Of a DNA stretch of 64,000 bases, positions 49,570 to 58,343 are shown piece after piece. The notes under the pieces are model-generated. The model had not been told where the DNA came from. It made no database searches and worked only from the letters and a program-made list of their open reading frames with translations. How positions within the stretch are numbered: position 1 is the first letter of the stretch; every line of letters starts with the position of its first letter. The stretch covers positions 1-64,000 of the forward strand of contig JBFLXA010000002.1 in assembly GCA_040757575.1 (NCBI GenBank). The letters are read 5' to 3'. Made by a program: the position numbers and the translations under genes. The DNA comes from PFJX01 sp040757575 (GTDB lineage Bacteria > Pseudomonadota > Gammaproteobacteria > Burkholderiales > Thiobacillaceae).

Positions 49570-50970
49570 TTAGTAGCGGTAGTGCTCGGCCTTGTAAGGT
49601 CCCTGCACCGGTACGCCGATGTAGGCAGCCTGTTGCTCGGTGAGCACGGTGAGCTGGGCGTTGAGCTTCTTGAGCTGGAGCCTGGCCACCTTCTCGTCCA
49701 GATGCTTGGGCAGGGTGTACACGCCCACCGGGTACTCGCTGGTGCGGGTGAACAGCTCGATCTGGGCGATGGTCTGGTTGGCGAAGGAACTGGACATCAC
49801 GTAGGACGGATGGCCGGTGGCGCAGCCCAGGTTCACCAGGCGGCCCTTGGCCAGCAGGATGATGCGCTTGCCGTCAGGGAAGATGATGTGGTCCACCTGG
49901 GGCTTGATCTCTTCCCATTGGTACTTCTCGATGGACGCCACGTCGATCTCGTTGTCGAAATGGCCGATGTTGCAGACGATGGCCTGGTCCTTCATGGCGG
50001 CCATGTGGTCGTGGGTGATCACGTGGTAGTTGCCGGTGGCGGTGACGAAGATGTCGGCCTTGTCGGCGGCGTATTCCATGGTCACCACCCGGTAGCCTTC
50101 CATGGCGGCCTGGAGGGCGCAGATGGGGTCCACTTCGGTGACCCAGACCTGGGCGGAGAGGGCGCGCAGGGCCTGGGCGGAGCCCTTGCCCACGTCGCCG
50201 TAGCCGCACACCAGGGCGATCTTGCCTGCCACCATCACGTCCGTGGCCCGCTTGATACCGTCCACCAGGGATTCCCGGCAGCCGTAGAGGTTGTCGAACT
50301 TGGACTTGGTGACGGAATCGTTGACGTTGATGCCGGGGAACTTGAGTTCACCCCGCTCGTGCATCTGATACAGACGGTGCACACCGGTAGTGGTTTCCTC
50401 GGTGACACCCTTGATGTGCTTGATGCGGGTGGAATACCAGGTGGGGTCCGTGGCCAGCTTGGCCTTGATGGCGGCGAACAGCACCGTCTCTTCCTCGCTG
50501 CCCGGGTTGGCCAGGACGCTGATGTCGGCCTCGGCCCGGGTGCCCAGGTGCAGCAGCAGTGTGGCATCGCCGCCGTCGTCCAGGATCATGTTGCTGTAGC
50601 CGTTGTCGGGCCACTCGAAGATCTTGTGGGTGTAGTCCCAGTATTCGGTGAGGCTCTCGCCCTTCACGGCGTAGACCGGAATGTTCTCGGCAGCGATGGC
50701 GGCGGCGGCGTGGTCCTGGGTGGAGAAGATGTTGCAGGAGGCCCAACGCACCTCGGCACCCAAAGCCGTCAGCGTCTCGATCAATACCGCCGTCTGGATG
50801 GTCATGTGCAGGCTGCCGGTGATGCGGGCGCCCTTGAGGGGCTGGCTGGCCGCGAATTCCTCGCGGATGGCCATGAGACCGGGCATCTCGGTCTCGGCGA
50901 TGCGGATTTCCTTGCGGCCCCAGTCGGCCAGGGCCATGTCGGCCACTTTGTAGTCGGTGAATTCAGCCAT
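49570..50970 (-). CDS. ahcY: S-adenosylhomocysteine hydrolase
   Basis: Splits S-adenosylhomocysteine into adenosine and homocysteine, closing the methyl cycle. The 466-residue product carries SLHMTIQTAVLIETL, SCNIFSTQDHAAAAIA, the NAD-binding GYGDVGKGSAQAL and the C-terminal HLDEKVARLQLKKL…YKAEHYRY. GGAG seven bases before ATG 50970 sets the start; the in-frame sequence upstream is the riboswitch leader. Regulation by an SAH riboswitch is evident directly upstream. Confidence 0.98.
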   Translation of the reverse strand: MAEFTDYKVADMALADWGRKEIRIAETEMPGLMAIREEFAASQPLKGARITGSLHMTIQTAVLIETLTALGAEVRWASCNIFSTQDHAAAAIAAENIPVYAVKGESLTEYWDYTHKIFEWPDNGYSNMILDDGGDATLLLHLGTRAEADISVLANPGSEEETVLFAAIKAKLATDPTWYSTRIKHIKGVTEETTTGVHRLYQMHERGELKFPGINVNDSVTKSKFDNLYGCRESLVDGIKRATDVMVAGKIALVCGYGDVGKGSAQALRALSAQVWVTEVDPICALQAAMEGYRVVTMEYAADKADIFVTATGNYHVITHDHMAAMKDQAIVCNIGHFDNEIDVASIEKYQWEEIKPQVDHIIFPDGKRIILLAKGRLVNLGCATGHPSYVMSSSFANQTIAQIELFTRTSEYPVGVYTLPKHLDEKVARLQLKKLNAQLTVLTEQQAAYIGVPVQGPYKAEHYRY

Positions 50971-51039
50971 GGTGTGCTCCTTTGAATACCATGGCCGGGG
51001 AGGGCGGCTCACATGCCTGCCCCGCGCCCGGCGGGTTGG

Positions 51040-51106
51040 ACAGGTGAGCGCGGTTATGAGGTCGATGCCGAGCCTGGCGGAATTCCGTTGCAGCGCTCCT
51101 CGGCGG
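51040..51106 (-). promoter_or_regulatory. SAH riboswitch controlling ahcY
   Basis: On the minus strand the leader contains GCCGAGGAGCGCTGCAACG, then CCAGGCTCGGC, then ACCGCGCTCACC. These are the conserved blocks of the SAH-binding ahcY RNA motif: CCGAG pairs with CTCGG and GAGCGC pairs with GCGCTC in the pseudoknot. It ends about 70 bases before the ahcY start. Binding of S-adenosylhomocysteine is expected to switch ahcY on. Confidence 0.92.
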
Positions 51107-51209
51107 GAGCATTCTACGCCAGCCTTCCGCAGGGCTAAAGAATCCCCGGCACTGATCCGATAGTGTGAATGCCCACGGCGCAATAACACTATCCAAGAGG
51201 AGTCTCGCC

Positions 51210-51770
51210 ATGAATACCATCGCCCTGAAACCCGCCTTCATGCTGGCCCTGCTGCTGGGCGCGGGTTTGCTGTTCCAGGCTTCCATGGTCCAGGCGGCCC
51301 TGCCAGCCGCCCTGGATGCCAAGGTGCAGCAGTACAAGAAAAAACTGGTGGACTGGGCGGCCAATCCCAGCATCGTCAAGGCAGTGAAGGAGGCCAATGC
51401 CAAGGGCGGCACCATTCCCGGCATGACCAACGGCAAATGGGACGAACTGGCGGAGAACGATCCCCAGATCCAGGGAATTCTCAACAACCCCGCCAGCAAG
51501 CTGATCCAGCAGTGGGAAGCGGACAAGGGCATCAACAAGCTCTTCCTGCGTGACGAGAAAGGAAACATGGTGGGCGGCAGCAGCAAATCCCTGATCTACA
51601 ACGCCGCCGCCCGTCCTCCTTTCAAGGAAGCCATGAAGGGCAAGCCCTGGAACGCGGATGAAGTGAAGCCGGACCCTACGACCCAGATCAAAAGCGTACA
51701 CATATCCGCACCTGTGCTGGATGGCGGAAAGGCCATTGGTGTACTGCATAGTGCAGTCACGGCCGAATAA
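51210..51770 (+). CDS. Exported small Cache/PDC-like protein
   Basis: A 186-residue periplasmic protein: signal peptide ending near ASMVQAA, then a helical segment (LDAKVQQYKKKLVDWAANPS) and an alpha/beta part (INKLFLRDEKGNMVGGSSKS, then IKSVHISAPVLDGGKAIGVL). The last block resembles the end of single-Cache sensor domains, here without membrane anchor or signalling domain. GAGGAG precedes the ATG by seven bases. The chemoreceptor gene begins 55 bases later, suggesting that the soluble protein binds a ligand sensed by that receptor. Confidence 0.75.
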   Translation: MNTIALKPAFMLALLLGAGLLFQASMVQAALPAALDAKVQQYKKKLVDWAANPSIVKAVKEANAKGGTIPGMTNGKWDELAENDPQIQGILNNPASKLIQQWEADKGINKLFLRDEKGNMVGGSSKSLIYNAAARPPFKEAMKGKPWNADEVKPDPTTQIKSVHISAPVLDGGKAIGVLHSAVTAE

Positions 51771-51825
51771 GCACCTGGCGTCTTCCCCAACCCGGGGCGG
51801 GTAGCCCCTTCGGCTGGAGCTTGTC

Positions 51826-53454
51826 ATGCACTTCCTCAACCAATATAGGGTGGGGCCACGCCTGATGATGGGTTTCGGCGTGGTCCTGGCCTTGCTGGTG
51901 ATCACCCTGCTCATCGGCCTGAATCGAATGACCATGATGCAGGCCAACCTGGATGAAATTGTCAGCAAGGACTACGCCGCCATCACCCAGCTCAACAAGA
52001 TGCGGGACGCCATCCGTTTCCAGGGATTGGCCCTGCGGGATGTGCTGCTTCAGGAGGATTTCGGCTTTGTCCGTTCGGAGGTCAAACGGGTGCGGGAAGC
52101 CCAGAAGGCCTACAAGACCGCCGACGAGGCCCTGGCCACCCTGCTCAGCAAGGAAGAAACCGCCTTGCTGGAACAGATTCACACCCAGCATGCCCAGACC
52201 CAGGAACACCTGGCCCAGGTGATTGACGCGGCCCTGTCAGAAGACCGGGATACTGCCCAGACAGTCCTCCGTGACAGCCTCCGCCCCGCCCAGCAGGCCC
52301 TGGTGGGCAAACTGGACGAAATGCTGGCGCGACTGGAAACCCACAGCATGCAAAGCGCCCAGGCAGCAGAATCCGCTTACCGGACGGCCATGGGCCTGAT
52401 GGGAGGCCTGGGGCTGCTGGCCTTGATATTGGGCGGGCTGATTGCCTGGTTCATCACAAAAAGCATCACCGGCCGCCTTGATCAATCTGTAAGCGTTGCC
52501 GAGCGCATCGCCAATGGCGACTTGGCAAACCCGATCCTCAGCAGCGGGCAGGATGAACTTGCCCGTCTGCAAATGGCGCTGGAAAACATGCGCCAATCTC
52601 TGGGCAGCCTGATTGGTCAGGTGGCCGACACCGCCCGGGACGTCACAGTTTCGGCCGGGGGCCTGAATGGGATTGTGGGAGAAACCGCAGGGCTCGCGGA
52701 TTCCCAGGCCGGAAAAGTCCAGGAAATCAGCGCCGCCATGGAAGAGATGGGGGTATCCATCGCGGAAGTGGCAGAAAACTCTGAGGCCGTGGCCCGATCC
52801 GCCAACCATACCCGGGACGTGGCCAATGAGGGCTATCGAAAGATGGGCGAAAGCGTTGCCGCCACGGAGCGCATCGTCCACAGCGTGGCGGACTCCAGCA
52901 ACGCCATTGGCGAACTCAGTTCGCTCATCGACCGGATTTCAGAAGTCACCCAGGTCATTCGGGATATCGCCGACCAGACCAACCTGCTGGCCCTAAACGC
53001 AGCTATCGAAGCTGCCCGGGCAGGTGAGCAGGGCCGCGGATTTGCCGTGGTAGCCGACGAGGTTCGCAAACTGGCGGAACGCACCGCTGCCAGCACCCTG
53101 TCCATCAGCGAAACCGTGGGCAGTGTCAGCGACAAGACCCGGCAGGTGGTGGATGCCATGGCCCGGGTCACCCAGGAAGTCAACGACAACGCCCAAGCCA
53201 GCCATTCCACCCGGAACATGCTGGAAGGCATCGTGAATGCGGCCAGCGAAGTGGACGGCCTTGTGCGCCACATTGCCGACGCCACCCGTGAACAACGCCA
53301 GACCAGCCACGACACTGCCGTCTCCATGGAACAGATCAGCCAGATCAGCGAAGGCTATAGCGCCCGCATGCACAGCCTGCGCCAGTCTGCCCAGGGCCTG
53401 GACCAAAGCGCCCAGACCCTGCAAGCCCTTGTGGGACGCTTCCGGCTGGGCTGA
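51826..53454 (+). CDS. Methyl-accepting chemotaxis protein
   Basis: Transmembrane chemoreceptor, 542 residues. A first helix (LMMGFGVVLALLVITLLIGL) leads to a four-helix-bundle periplasmic sensor (about 35–185), a second helix (LMGGLGLLALILGGLIAWF), a HAMP domain and a signalling domain with the conserved hairpin tip IADQTNLLALNAAIEAARAG and EQGRGFAVVADEVRKLAERT. No C-terminal CheR/CheB docking pentapeptide is seen. Ligand unknown. Confidence 0.95.
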   Translation: MHFLNQYRVGPRLMMGFGVVLALLVITLLIGLNRMTMMQANLDEIVSKDYAAITQLNKMRDAIRFQGLALRDVLLQEDFGFVRSEVKRVREAQKAYKTADEALATLLSKEETALLEQIHTQHAQTQEHLAQVIDAALSEDRDTAQTVLRDSLRPAQQALVGKLDEMLARLETHSMQSAQAAESAYRTAMGLMGGLGLLALILGGLIAWFITKSITGRLDQSVSVAERIANGDLANPILSSGQDELARLQMALENMRQSLGSLIGQVADTARDVTVSAGGLNGIVGETAGLADSQAGKVQEISAAMEEMGVSIAEVAENSEAVARSANHTRDVANEGYRKMGESVAATERIVHSVADSSNAIGELSSLIDRISEVTQVIRDIADQTNLLALNAAIEAARAGEQGRGFAVVADEVRKLAERTAASTLSISETVGSVSDKTRQVVDAMARVTQEVNDNAQASHSTRNMLEGIVNAASEVDGLVRHIADATREQRQTSHDTAVSMEQISQISEGYSARMHSLRQSAQGLDQSAQTLQALVGRFRLG

Positions 53455-53473
53455 TCTACTGACTTCCCCGACC

Positions 53474-54664
53474 TCAATCCGCCTGCACCAGCAGGCCTTT
53501 GAGGTATTCCCCTTCGGGATAGGCCAGGCCGACGGGATGGTCGGCACTGCCCTGCAGGCGCTGGAGGATGCGGGCATCCCGACCTGCGTCCAGGGCGGCA
53601 CCCGCGACGATCTTCTGGAACAGTTCCAGGCCAATGCCCCCGGAGCAGGAATAGGTCATCAACAGGCCACCGGGATTCAGGAGCCGGAACCCCAGCAGGT
53701 TGATGTCCTTGTAGGCCCGGGCCGCCCGCTCTGCGTGGGCAGCCGAAGGCGCGAACTTCGGCGGGTCCAGGACGATCAGGTCAAAGCTACGCCCCTCCCG
53801 GCGGAACACCCGCAGGGCCTCGAACACATCCGCTTCCAGCCATTCGGCCCGCTCCCCGGGCAGCTGGGGGTTCAGGGCCAGATTGGCCCGGGCCTGGTCC
53901 AGGGCCGGGCCGGAGGAATCGATGGACAGCACCCGGGCCGCGCCCCCCGCCAGGGCCTGAAGGGAAAACCCCCCGGTGTAGCAGAAGCAGTTGAGTACCG
54001 TCCTGCCCGGGGACAAGGCCCCCAGCATGCGGCGATTTTCCCGCTGGTCCAGGTAGAAGCCGGTCTTGTGCCCCCCGGCCACGTCCACGCCCAGGCGCAC
54101 GCCGTATTCCAGCAGGGTGACGGGCGTTTCCGGCGCTTCGCCGTGGACCCAGCCGGTGACTGGCTCCAGGCCTTCCAGGCCCCGCACATCCGAATCGGAC
54201 CGCTCGTACACCCGGGCGCACCCCGTGGCCTTTACCAGGGCCTGGACCAGGGCGTTGCGCCATTTGTCGGCACCGGCAGAAGTCAATTGCACCACAACCG
54301 TATCGCCATACCGGTCGGCGATGACCCCGGGCAACCCGTCGGATTCGGCATGGATCAGCCGCTGGCCTTCCTGGTCCCGCAGTTCCGGCAAGGCCTGGCG
54401 CCGGGCCACGGCCTGGGCCACCCGACGCTTGATGAACGCGTCGTCCACGCTCTCGTCCGGGTCGAAGGTCCAGAACCGGGCGCGGATCTGGGAATGGGGG
54501 CTATAGGCCGCCCGTCCCAGGGGCTTGAGGTCGTCGGCCAGCACCTCCACCGTGTCCCCCGGCCGGGCCCGGCCTTCCAGACGGCCCACAGAGCCGGCGA
54601 AAAGCCAGGGGTGGCGGCGGAAGGCGGAGCGTTCCTTGCCGGGGAGAAGGATGAGTTTGGCCAT
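53474..54664 (-). CDS. rlmI: 23S rRNA (cytosine-C5) methyltransferase RlmI-like
   Basis: SAM-dependent rRNA methyltransferase, 396 residues: an N-terminal PUA domain (LPGKERSAFRRHPWLFAGSV), the EEHD-type middle part (SDGLPGVIADRYGDTVVVQL) and a Rossmann domain (NCFCYTGGFSLQALAGGAARV, then LIVLDPPKFAPS and MTYSCSGGIG). The E. coli enzyme modifies C1962. It is convergent with the chemoreceptor gene. Confidence 0.92.
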   Translation of the reverse strand: MAKLILLPGKERSAFRRHPWLFAGSVGRLEGRARPGDTVEVLADDLKPLGRAAYSPHSQIRARFWTFDPDESVDDAFIKRRVAQAVARRQALPELRDQEGQRLIHAESDGLPGVIADRYGDTVVVQLTSAGADKWRNALVQALVKATGCARVYERSDSDVRGLEGLEPVTGWVHGEAPETPVTLLEYGVRLGVDVAGGHKTGFYLDQRENRRMLGALSPGRTVLNCFCYTGGFSLQALAGGAARVLSIDSSGPALDQARANLALNPQLPGERAEWLEADVFEALRVFRREGRSFDLIVLDPPKFAPSAAHAERAARAYKDINLLGFRLLNPGGLLMTYSCSGGIGLELFQKIVAGAALDAGRDARILQRLQGSADHPVGLAYPEGEYLKGLLVQAD

Positions 54665-55205
54665 GGGGACGGGGAAAGCGGAGAAGTGATTTACCGGGGT
54701 ATGGTACTAAACCCCGGTTCCCCGGACTCGGCCTGCGGCCTCCTCCAGTCTACGAACCACACCGGTCGCCCAAGTCTATTGATACGGCACGAAGATGTCT
54801 AAACCCACCCTCTCCCGCGCTGCCGCGCACCCCTCCCCCGCTTGCGGGGGAGGGGCTGGGGGAGAGGGAAGCACTTCATACTTCAACTGGCCGTATCAAT
54901 AGTAGCCCGGAGAAGCGTAGTGCGTCCGGAGCCTTACAGGCCCGCATCGGCACGGAGGGCCGCTGCACTTCCAGTATGTGATCTGTCTCCGGCCGGCGCT
55001 TCGCGCCTTAACGCCCGCCAAGCGGGCATTAGCCTGCGACGAAGTATCGACAAAGGCCCTGCGGGCCGGGGCTTACAGCCCCGCATCGGCACGCAGTGCC
55101 GCTGCCATTGGGGACTTTGGCTCCGGCCGGCGCTGGTGCGCCTTAACCTCGCTGGGCGCGAGGTTAGCCTGCACCGAAGTGTCGATAAGCGGCTCCGCCG
55201 GGGCC
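54665..55205. other. Repeat-rich gap between rlmI and metK
   Basis: A 541-base stretch without a gene. It holds a 127-base palindromic element with 13-base inverted ends (54776–54902), GTAGCCCGGA-type repeat sequence (about 54902), and two extra copies of the metK 3' end in tandem (from 54933). See those entries. Confidence 0.8.
54776..54902. repeat. Small palindromic element with 13-base terminal inverted repeats
   Basis: CTATTGATACGGC (54776–54788) and its exact complement GCCGTATCAATAG (54890–54902) enclose a CCCTCTCCC…CCCCTCCCCCGC-TTGC-GGGGGAGGGG…GGGAGAGGG hairpin (54807–54870). The inner hairpin belongs to the family also found at 20710–20750 and 61299–61353. The size and inverted ends suggest a MITE- or REP-like element. 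Confidence 0.75.
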
Positions 55206-55238
55206 TTACAGGCCCGCATCGGCACGCAGTGCCGCTGC
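54933..55238 (-). repeat. Tandem copies of the metK 3' end
   Basis: The 34-base end of metK, including its stop (55205–55238), recurs at 55072–55105 and, less exactly, at 54933–54966, giving a tandem unit of 133–139 bases. Each unit also repeats downstream blocks (GAAGTGTCGATA/GAAGTATCGAC, GGTTAGCCTGC/CATTAGCCTGC, GCGCCTTAAC, GGCCGGCGC). Each copy encodes the last codons of MetK (AAALRADAGL and a stop), although only the first is joined to the gene. Confidence 0.85.
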
Positions 55239-56399
55239 CTTATCGACACTTTCCCAGGTGAATTCCGGTTCGTCGCGGCCGAAGTGGCCGTAGGCGGCGG
55301 TCTTCTGGTAGATGGGGCGCAGCAGGTCCAGCATCTTGACGATGCCCTTGGGGCGGAGGTCGAAGTGGCGCAGCACCAGTTCGGTGATCTTCTCGTCGGG
55401 AATCTTGCCGGTGCCGTAGGTTTCCACCATGACGCTGGTGGGCTTGGCCACGCCGATGGCGTAGCTCACCTGGACGAGACACTTGCTGGCCAGGCCGGCG
55501 GCGACGATGTTCTTCGCCACGTAGCGGCCGGCGTAGGCGGCGGAGCGGTCCACCTTGGAGGGGTCCTTGCCGGAGAAGGCGCCGCCGCCGTGGGGGGCGG
55601 CGCCGCCGTAGGTGTCGACGATGATCTTGCGGCCGGTGAGGCCGGCGTCACCGTGGGGACCGCCGATCTCGAACACGCCGGTGGGGTTCACCAGATACTT
55701 GATGTCGCCCTTGATGAGTTCCTTGGGCAGCACGGGCTGGATGATGTCTTCGATGATGGCGTCGATGGCGGCCTGCTTCATCACCTTGCGGCCGTTCACT
55801 TCTTCCGCCATGTCGGGGCTGTGCTGGGTGGACAGCACCACGGTGTCGATGCTGAAGGGTTTGCCGTCCACGTACTTCAGGGTGACCTGGGACTTGGCGT
55901 CGGGTCGCAGCCAGGGCAGGCGGCCATCCTTGCGCAGCAGGGCCTGGCGCTCCACCAGACGGTGGGAGAGGTAGATGGGCATGGGCATGAGGGACGGGGT
56001 CTCGTCGCAGGCGTAGCCGAACATCAGGCCCTGGTCGCCGGCACCCTGGTCCAGGTTGTCGTCGTAGGCGGCGTTGACGCCCTGGGCGATGTCGGCGCTC
56101 TGCTGGCCATAGCACACGTGCACGGAGCAGCCATCGGCGTCGAAACGCAGGTAGGGGTCAGCGTAGCCGATGCGGCGGATGGTGTCCCGGGCCACTCGGG
56201 CGTAATCCACTTTCGCGTTCGTGGTGATTTCGCCAGCCAGGATCACCAGGCCGGTGGTCACCAGGGTTTCGGCGGCGATGCGGGAATGCTTGTCCTGGGC
56301 CAGGATGGCGTCGACGATGGCGTCGGATATCTGGTCCGCCACCTTGTCGGGATGGCCTTCAGAGACGGATTCCGAAGTGAAGTAATAGTCCTTGCTCAT
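55206..56399 (-). CDS. metK: S-adenosylmethionine synthetase MetK
   Basis: Makes S-adenosylmethionine from methionine and ATP. The 397-residue protein has the N-terminal FTSESVSEGHPDKVADQISD, the ATP-binding GAGDQGLMFGYACDE and the P-loop-like GGGAFSGKDPSKVDRSAAY. AAGGAG precedes the ATG. Downstream lie tandem copies of its own 3' end, and upstream a hairpin that could govern translation. With ahcY it makes up the window's part of the methyl cycle. Confidence 0.98.
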   Translation of the reverse strand: MSKDYYFTSESVSEGHPDKVADQISDAIVDAILAQDKHSRIAAETLVTTGLVILAGEITTNAKVDYARVARDTIRRIGYADPYLRFDADGCSVHVCYGQQSADIAQGVNAAYDDNLDQGAGDQGLMFGYACDETPSLMPMPIYLSHRLVERQALLRKDGRLPWLRPDAKSQVTLKYVDGKPFSIDTVVLSTQHSPDMAEEVNGRKVMKQAAIDAIIEDIIQPVLPKELIKGDIKYLVNPTGVFEIGGPHGDAGLTGRKIIVDTYGGAAPHGGGAFSGKDPSKVDRSAAYAGRYVAKNIVAAGLASKCLVQVSYAIGVAKPTSVMVETYGTGKIPDEKITELVLRHFDLRPKGIVKMLDLLRPIYQKTAAYGHFGRDEPEFTWESVDKAAALRADAGL

Positions 56400-56411
56400 A
56401 AAAACTCCTTG

Positions 56412-56456
56412 GCTCCCCTGTGGTTACCGGCGTGGCCGGCTCCAGGGGACGGGAGC
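56412..56456 (-). promoter_or_regulatory. Leader hairpin with two exclusive pairings ahead of metK
   Basis: CCCCTG (56415–56420) can pair with CAGGGG (56443–56448) around an inner CCGGC-CAC-GCCGG hairpin, while GCTCCC (56412–56417) can instead pair with GGGAGC (56451–56456). The two stems share bases, so only one can form at a time. The structure ends next to the metK ribosome site. It does not match a riboswitch class I know. Confidence 0.4.
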
Positions 56457-56598
56457 TGGGACGCTTTAGCTGGATTTGTACCCCGCCCGCAATTTGTCTG
56501 GCTGCCAGGAATACGGCAGCGATTAACTCGGCGGCAGCCGCATGCTAGCCTTGCCGGCGTCGACAGGTCAACCGCCCGCTTCATCCCACGTACACAGC

Positions 56599-57459
56599 AT
56601 GCCATTTTTTCTCGCCCTCATAGCGCGCCTGCCCTTGCCCGTGGCCCATCTGCTGGGCGCAATGCTGGGACCCTTCCTGCTGCTTTCCCAGCCCCGGATG
56701 CGTGAGCGGATGGCGAACAACCTGCGCCAGGCGGAGCTCCGGAAGCCCTTTGTGGGCCTGGGCATCGCCGCCGAACTGGGCAAGCTGATGCTGGAAACCC
56801 CCGTGCTGTGGCACCGCCCCCTGGAAACCATCACCGGCTGGGTGCGGGAAGTCCATGGTTGGGAACACGTGGAAGCTGCCCGGGCCCAGGGCAAGGGGCT
56901 GCTTATCATCACCCCTCACCTGGGCTGCTGGGAGCTGGCGGGCATGTATTACGGCGCCCGGCTGCCCCTCACCGCCCTGTACCAGCCCCCCGGCAAACCC
57001 TGGCTGGAGCGCCTCATGCGGGCTGGCCGGGAGCGGGGCTTCCTGCGCACCGTACCCACTGCCACCCGGGGGGTGCGCCTGCTGCTGGAAACCCTGCGGG
57101 CCAGCGAAGCGGTGCTGATCCTGCCGGACCAGGGGGCCCGGGAAGGCCAGGGGGTGTGGGTGGATTTCTTCGGCCGGCAATCCTACAAACCCGCCCTGCC
57201 CTACAAGCTGGCCCAAGCCACCGGGGCGGTGCCCCTGTTGTTCATCTGCGAACGCCTGTCCTGGGGACGGGGCTACCGGCTCTGGATCGACCCGGTGCCC
57301 CCCCTGCCGGAAACCCTGGAGGGCGCCGCCCAGGTGGTCAACGACCGCATGGAAAACTGGGTGCGCCGCTTTCCCCGCCAGTTCCTGTGGACCTACCCCT
57401 TCTACCGGATGCGCAAGGCCAGGAAGAAGAAAACCGGTACCGAGGAAGTTTTACAGTGA
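56599..57459 (+). CDS. Lipid A acyltransferase, LpxL/HtrB family (first copy)
   Basis: Inner-membrane acyltransferase, 286 residues, that probably adds a secondary acyl chain to lipid A. It has an N-terminal membrane helix, the catalytic H-x4-E in ITPHLGCWELAG, and later family blocks LPDQGAREGQGVWVDFFGRQ and FLWTYPFYRMRKARKK. The start MPFFLALIARLPLPV fits the family; an in-frame ATG 57 bases upstream is less likely. The GTG of the next acyltransferase overlaps its stop. Confidence 0.92.
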   Translation: MPFFLALIARLPLPVAHLLGAMLGPFLLLSQPRMRERMANNLRQAELRKPFVGLGIAAELGKLMLETPVLWHRPLETITGWVREVHGWEHVEAARAQGKGLLIITPHLGCWELAGMYYGARLPLTALYQPPGKPWLERLMRAGRERGFLRTVPTATRGVRLLLETLRASEAVLILPDQGAREGQGVWVDFFGRQSYKPALPYKLAQATGAVPLLFICERLSWGRGYRLWIDPVPPLPETLEGAAQVVNDRMENWVRRFPRQFLWTYPFYRMRKARKKKTGTEEVLQ

Positions 57460-58343
57460 GCCGGCTGGGATTCCTGCTTCTGCGACTGCTCCACGCCCTG
57501 CTGCCGGCCAGCGTCCTGGGCAACCTGGGGGGCTTGCTGGGGGGGCTGATCTACTACCTGGCCCGGGAGCGCAGGATAATCACCCTGGTGAACCTGGGCA
57601 TCTGCTTTCCGGACTGGCCCGACGCCCGCCGCCGGGCAGTGGCCCGGGCCCATTTCCGCCTCCTGGCCCGGGCCTATTTCCAGGACACCGTGTCCTGGTG
57701 GGGCAGCCGGGCTGACGTGGAACGGCTCACCCGCCTGGAGGGCACGGAACACTACCTGGCCCACGCCGGCAAACCGGTGATCTGGCTGGCCCCCCATTTC
57801 GTCGGCCTCAACGTGGGCGGGGTGCGGGTGACGGCGGAATATGCCCCCATCGTCTCTCTCTATGCCCGCATCAAGAATCCCCACCTGGACAAACTCATGC
57901 TCCAGGCCCGCACCCGCTTCACCCGGGACGGCCAGGCCTCGGAGATGTATTCCCGCCGGGATGGCATCAAGCCCGTCATCCGGGCCATCAAGCGGGGGCT
58001 GCCTTTCTACTACCTGCCGGACCTGGACTACGGCCGCAAGGACGCCATCTTCGTCCCCTTCTTCGGCCACCCCGCGGCCACCATCACCGGCCTGTCCCGG
58101 CTGGCCCGTGCCACGGGGGCCGTGGTGGTACCCTGCATCACCCGCCGGGACGGGAACGGCTGGACCACCCGTTTCTACCCGGCCTGGGACGGCTTTCCCA
58201 GCAATGACGTGGAAGCGGACACCCGACGCATGAATGCCTTCATCGAAGACCGGGTGCGGGAGATGCCGGAGCAGTATTTCTGGCTGCACCGCCGCTTCAA
58301 GACCCAGCCGGAAGGCAAGAAGGGACGAATTTATGCAGATTGA
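57456..58343 (+). CDS. Lipid A acyltransferase, LpxL-like (second copy, HX4N)
   Basis: A second acyltransferase of the family, 295 residues, beginning with GTG (MSRLGFLLLRLLHALLP) behind GAGGAAG. Family blocks include LVNLGICFPDWPDARRRAVA, YLPDLDYGRKDAIFVPFFG and WLHRRFKTQPEGK. The catalytic motif reads APHFVGLNVGG, so asparagine stands where the usual acidic residue of HX4D/E is expected. The protein is otherwise full length. It overlaps the next gene by 11 bases. Confidence 0.92.
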   Translation: MSRLGFLLLRLLHALLPASVLGNLGGLLGGLIYYLARERRIITLVNLGICFPDWPDARRRAVARAHFRLLARAYFQDTVSWWGSRADVERLTRLEGTEHYLAHAGKPVIWLAPHFVGLNVGGVRVTAEYAPIVSLYARIKNPHLDKLMLQARTRFTRDGQASEMYSRRDGIKPVIRAIKRGLPFYYLPDLDYGRKDAIFVPFFGHPAATITGLSRLARATGAVVVPCITRRDGNGWTTRFYPAWDGFPSNDVEADTRRMNAFIEDRVREMPEQYFWLHRRFKTQPEGKKGRIYAD

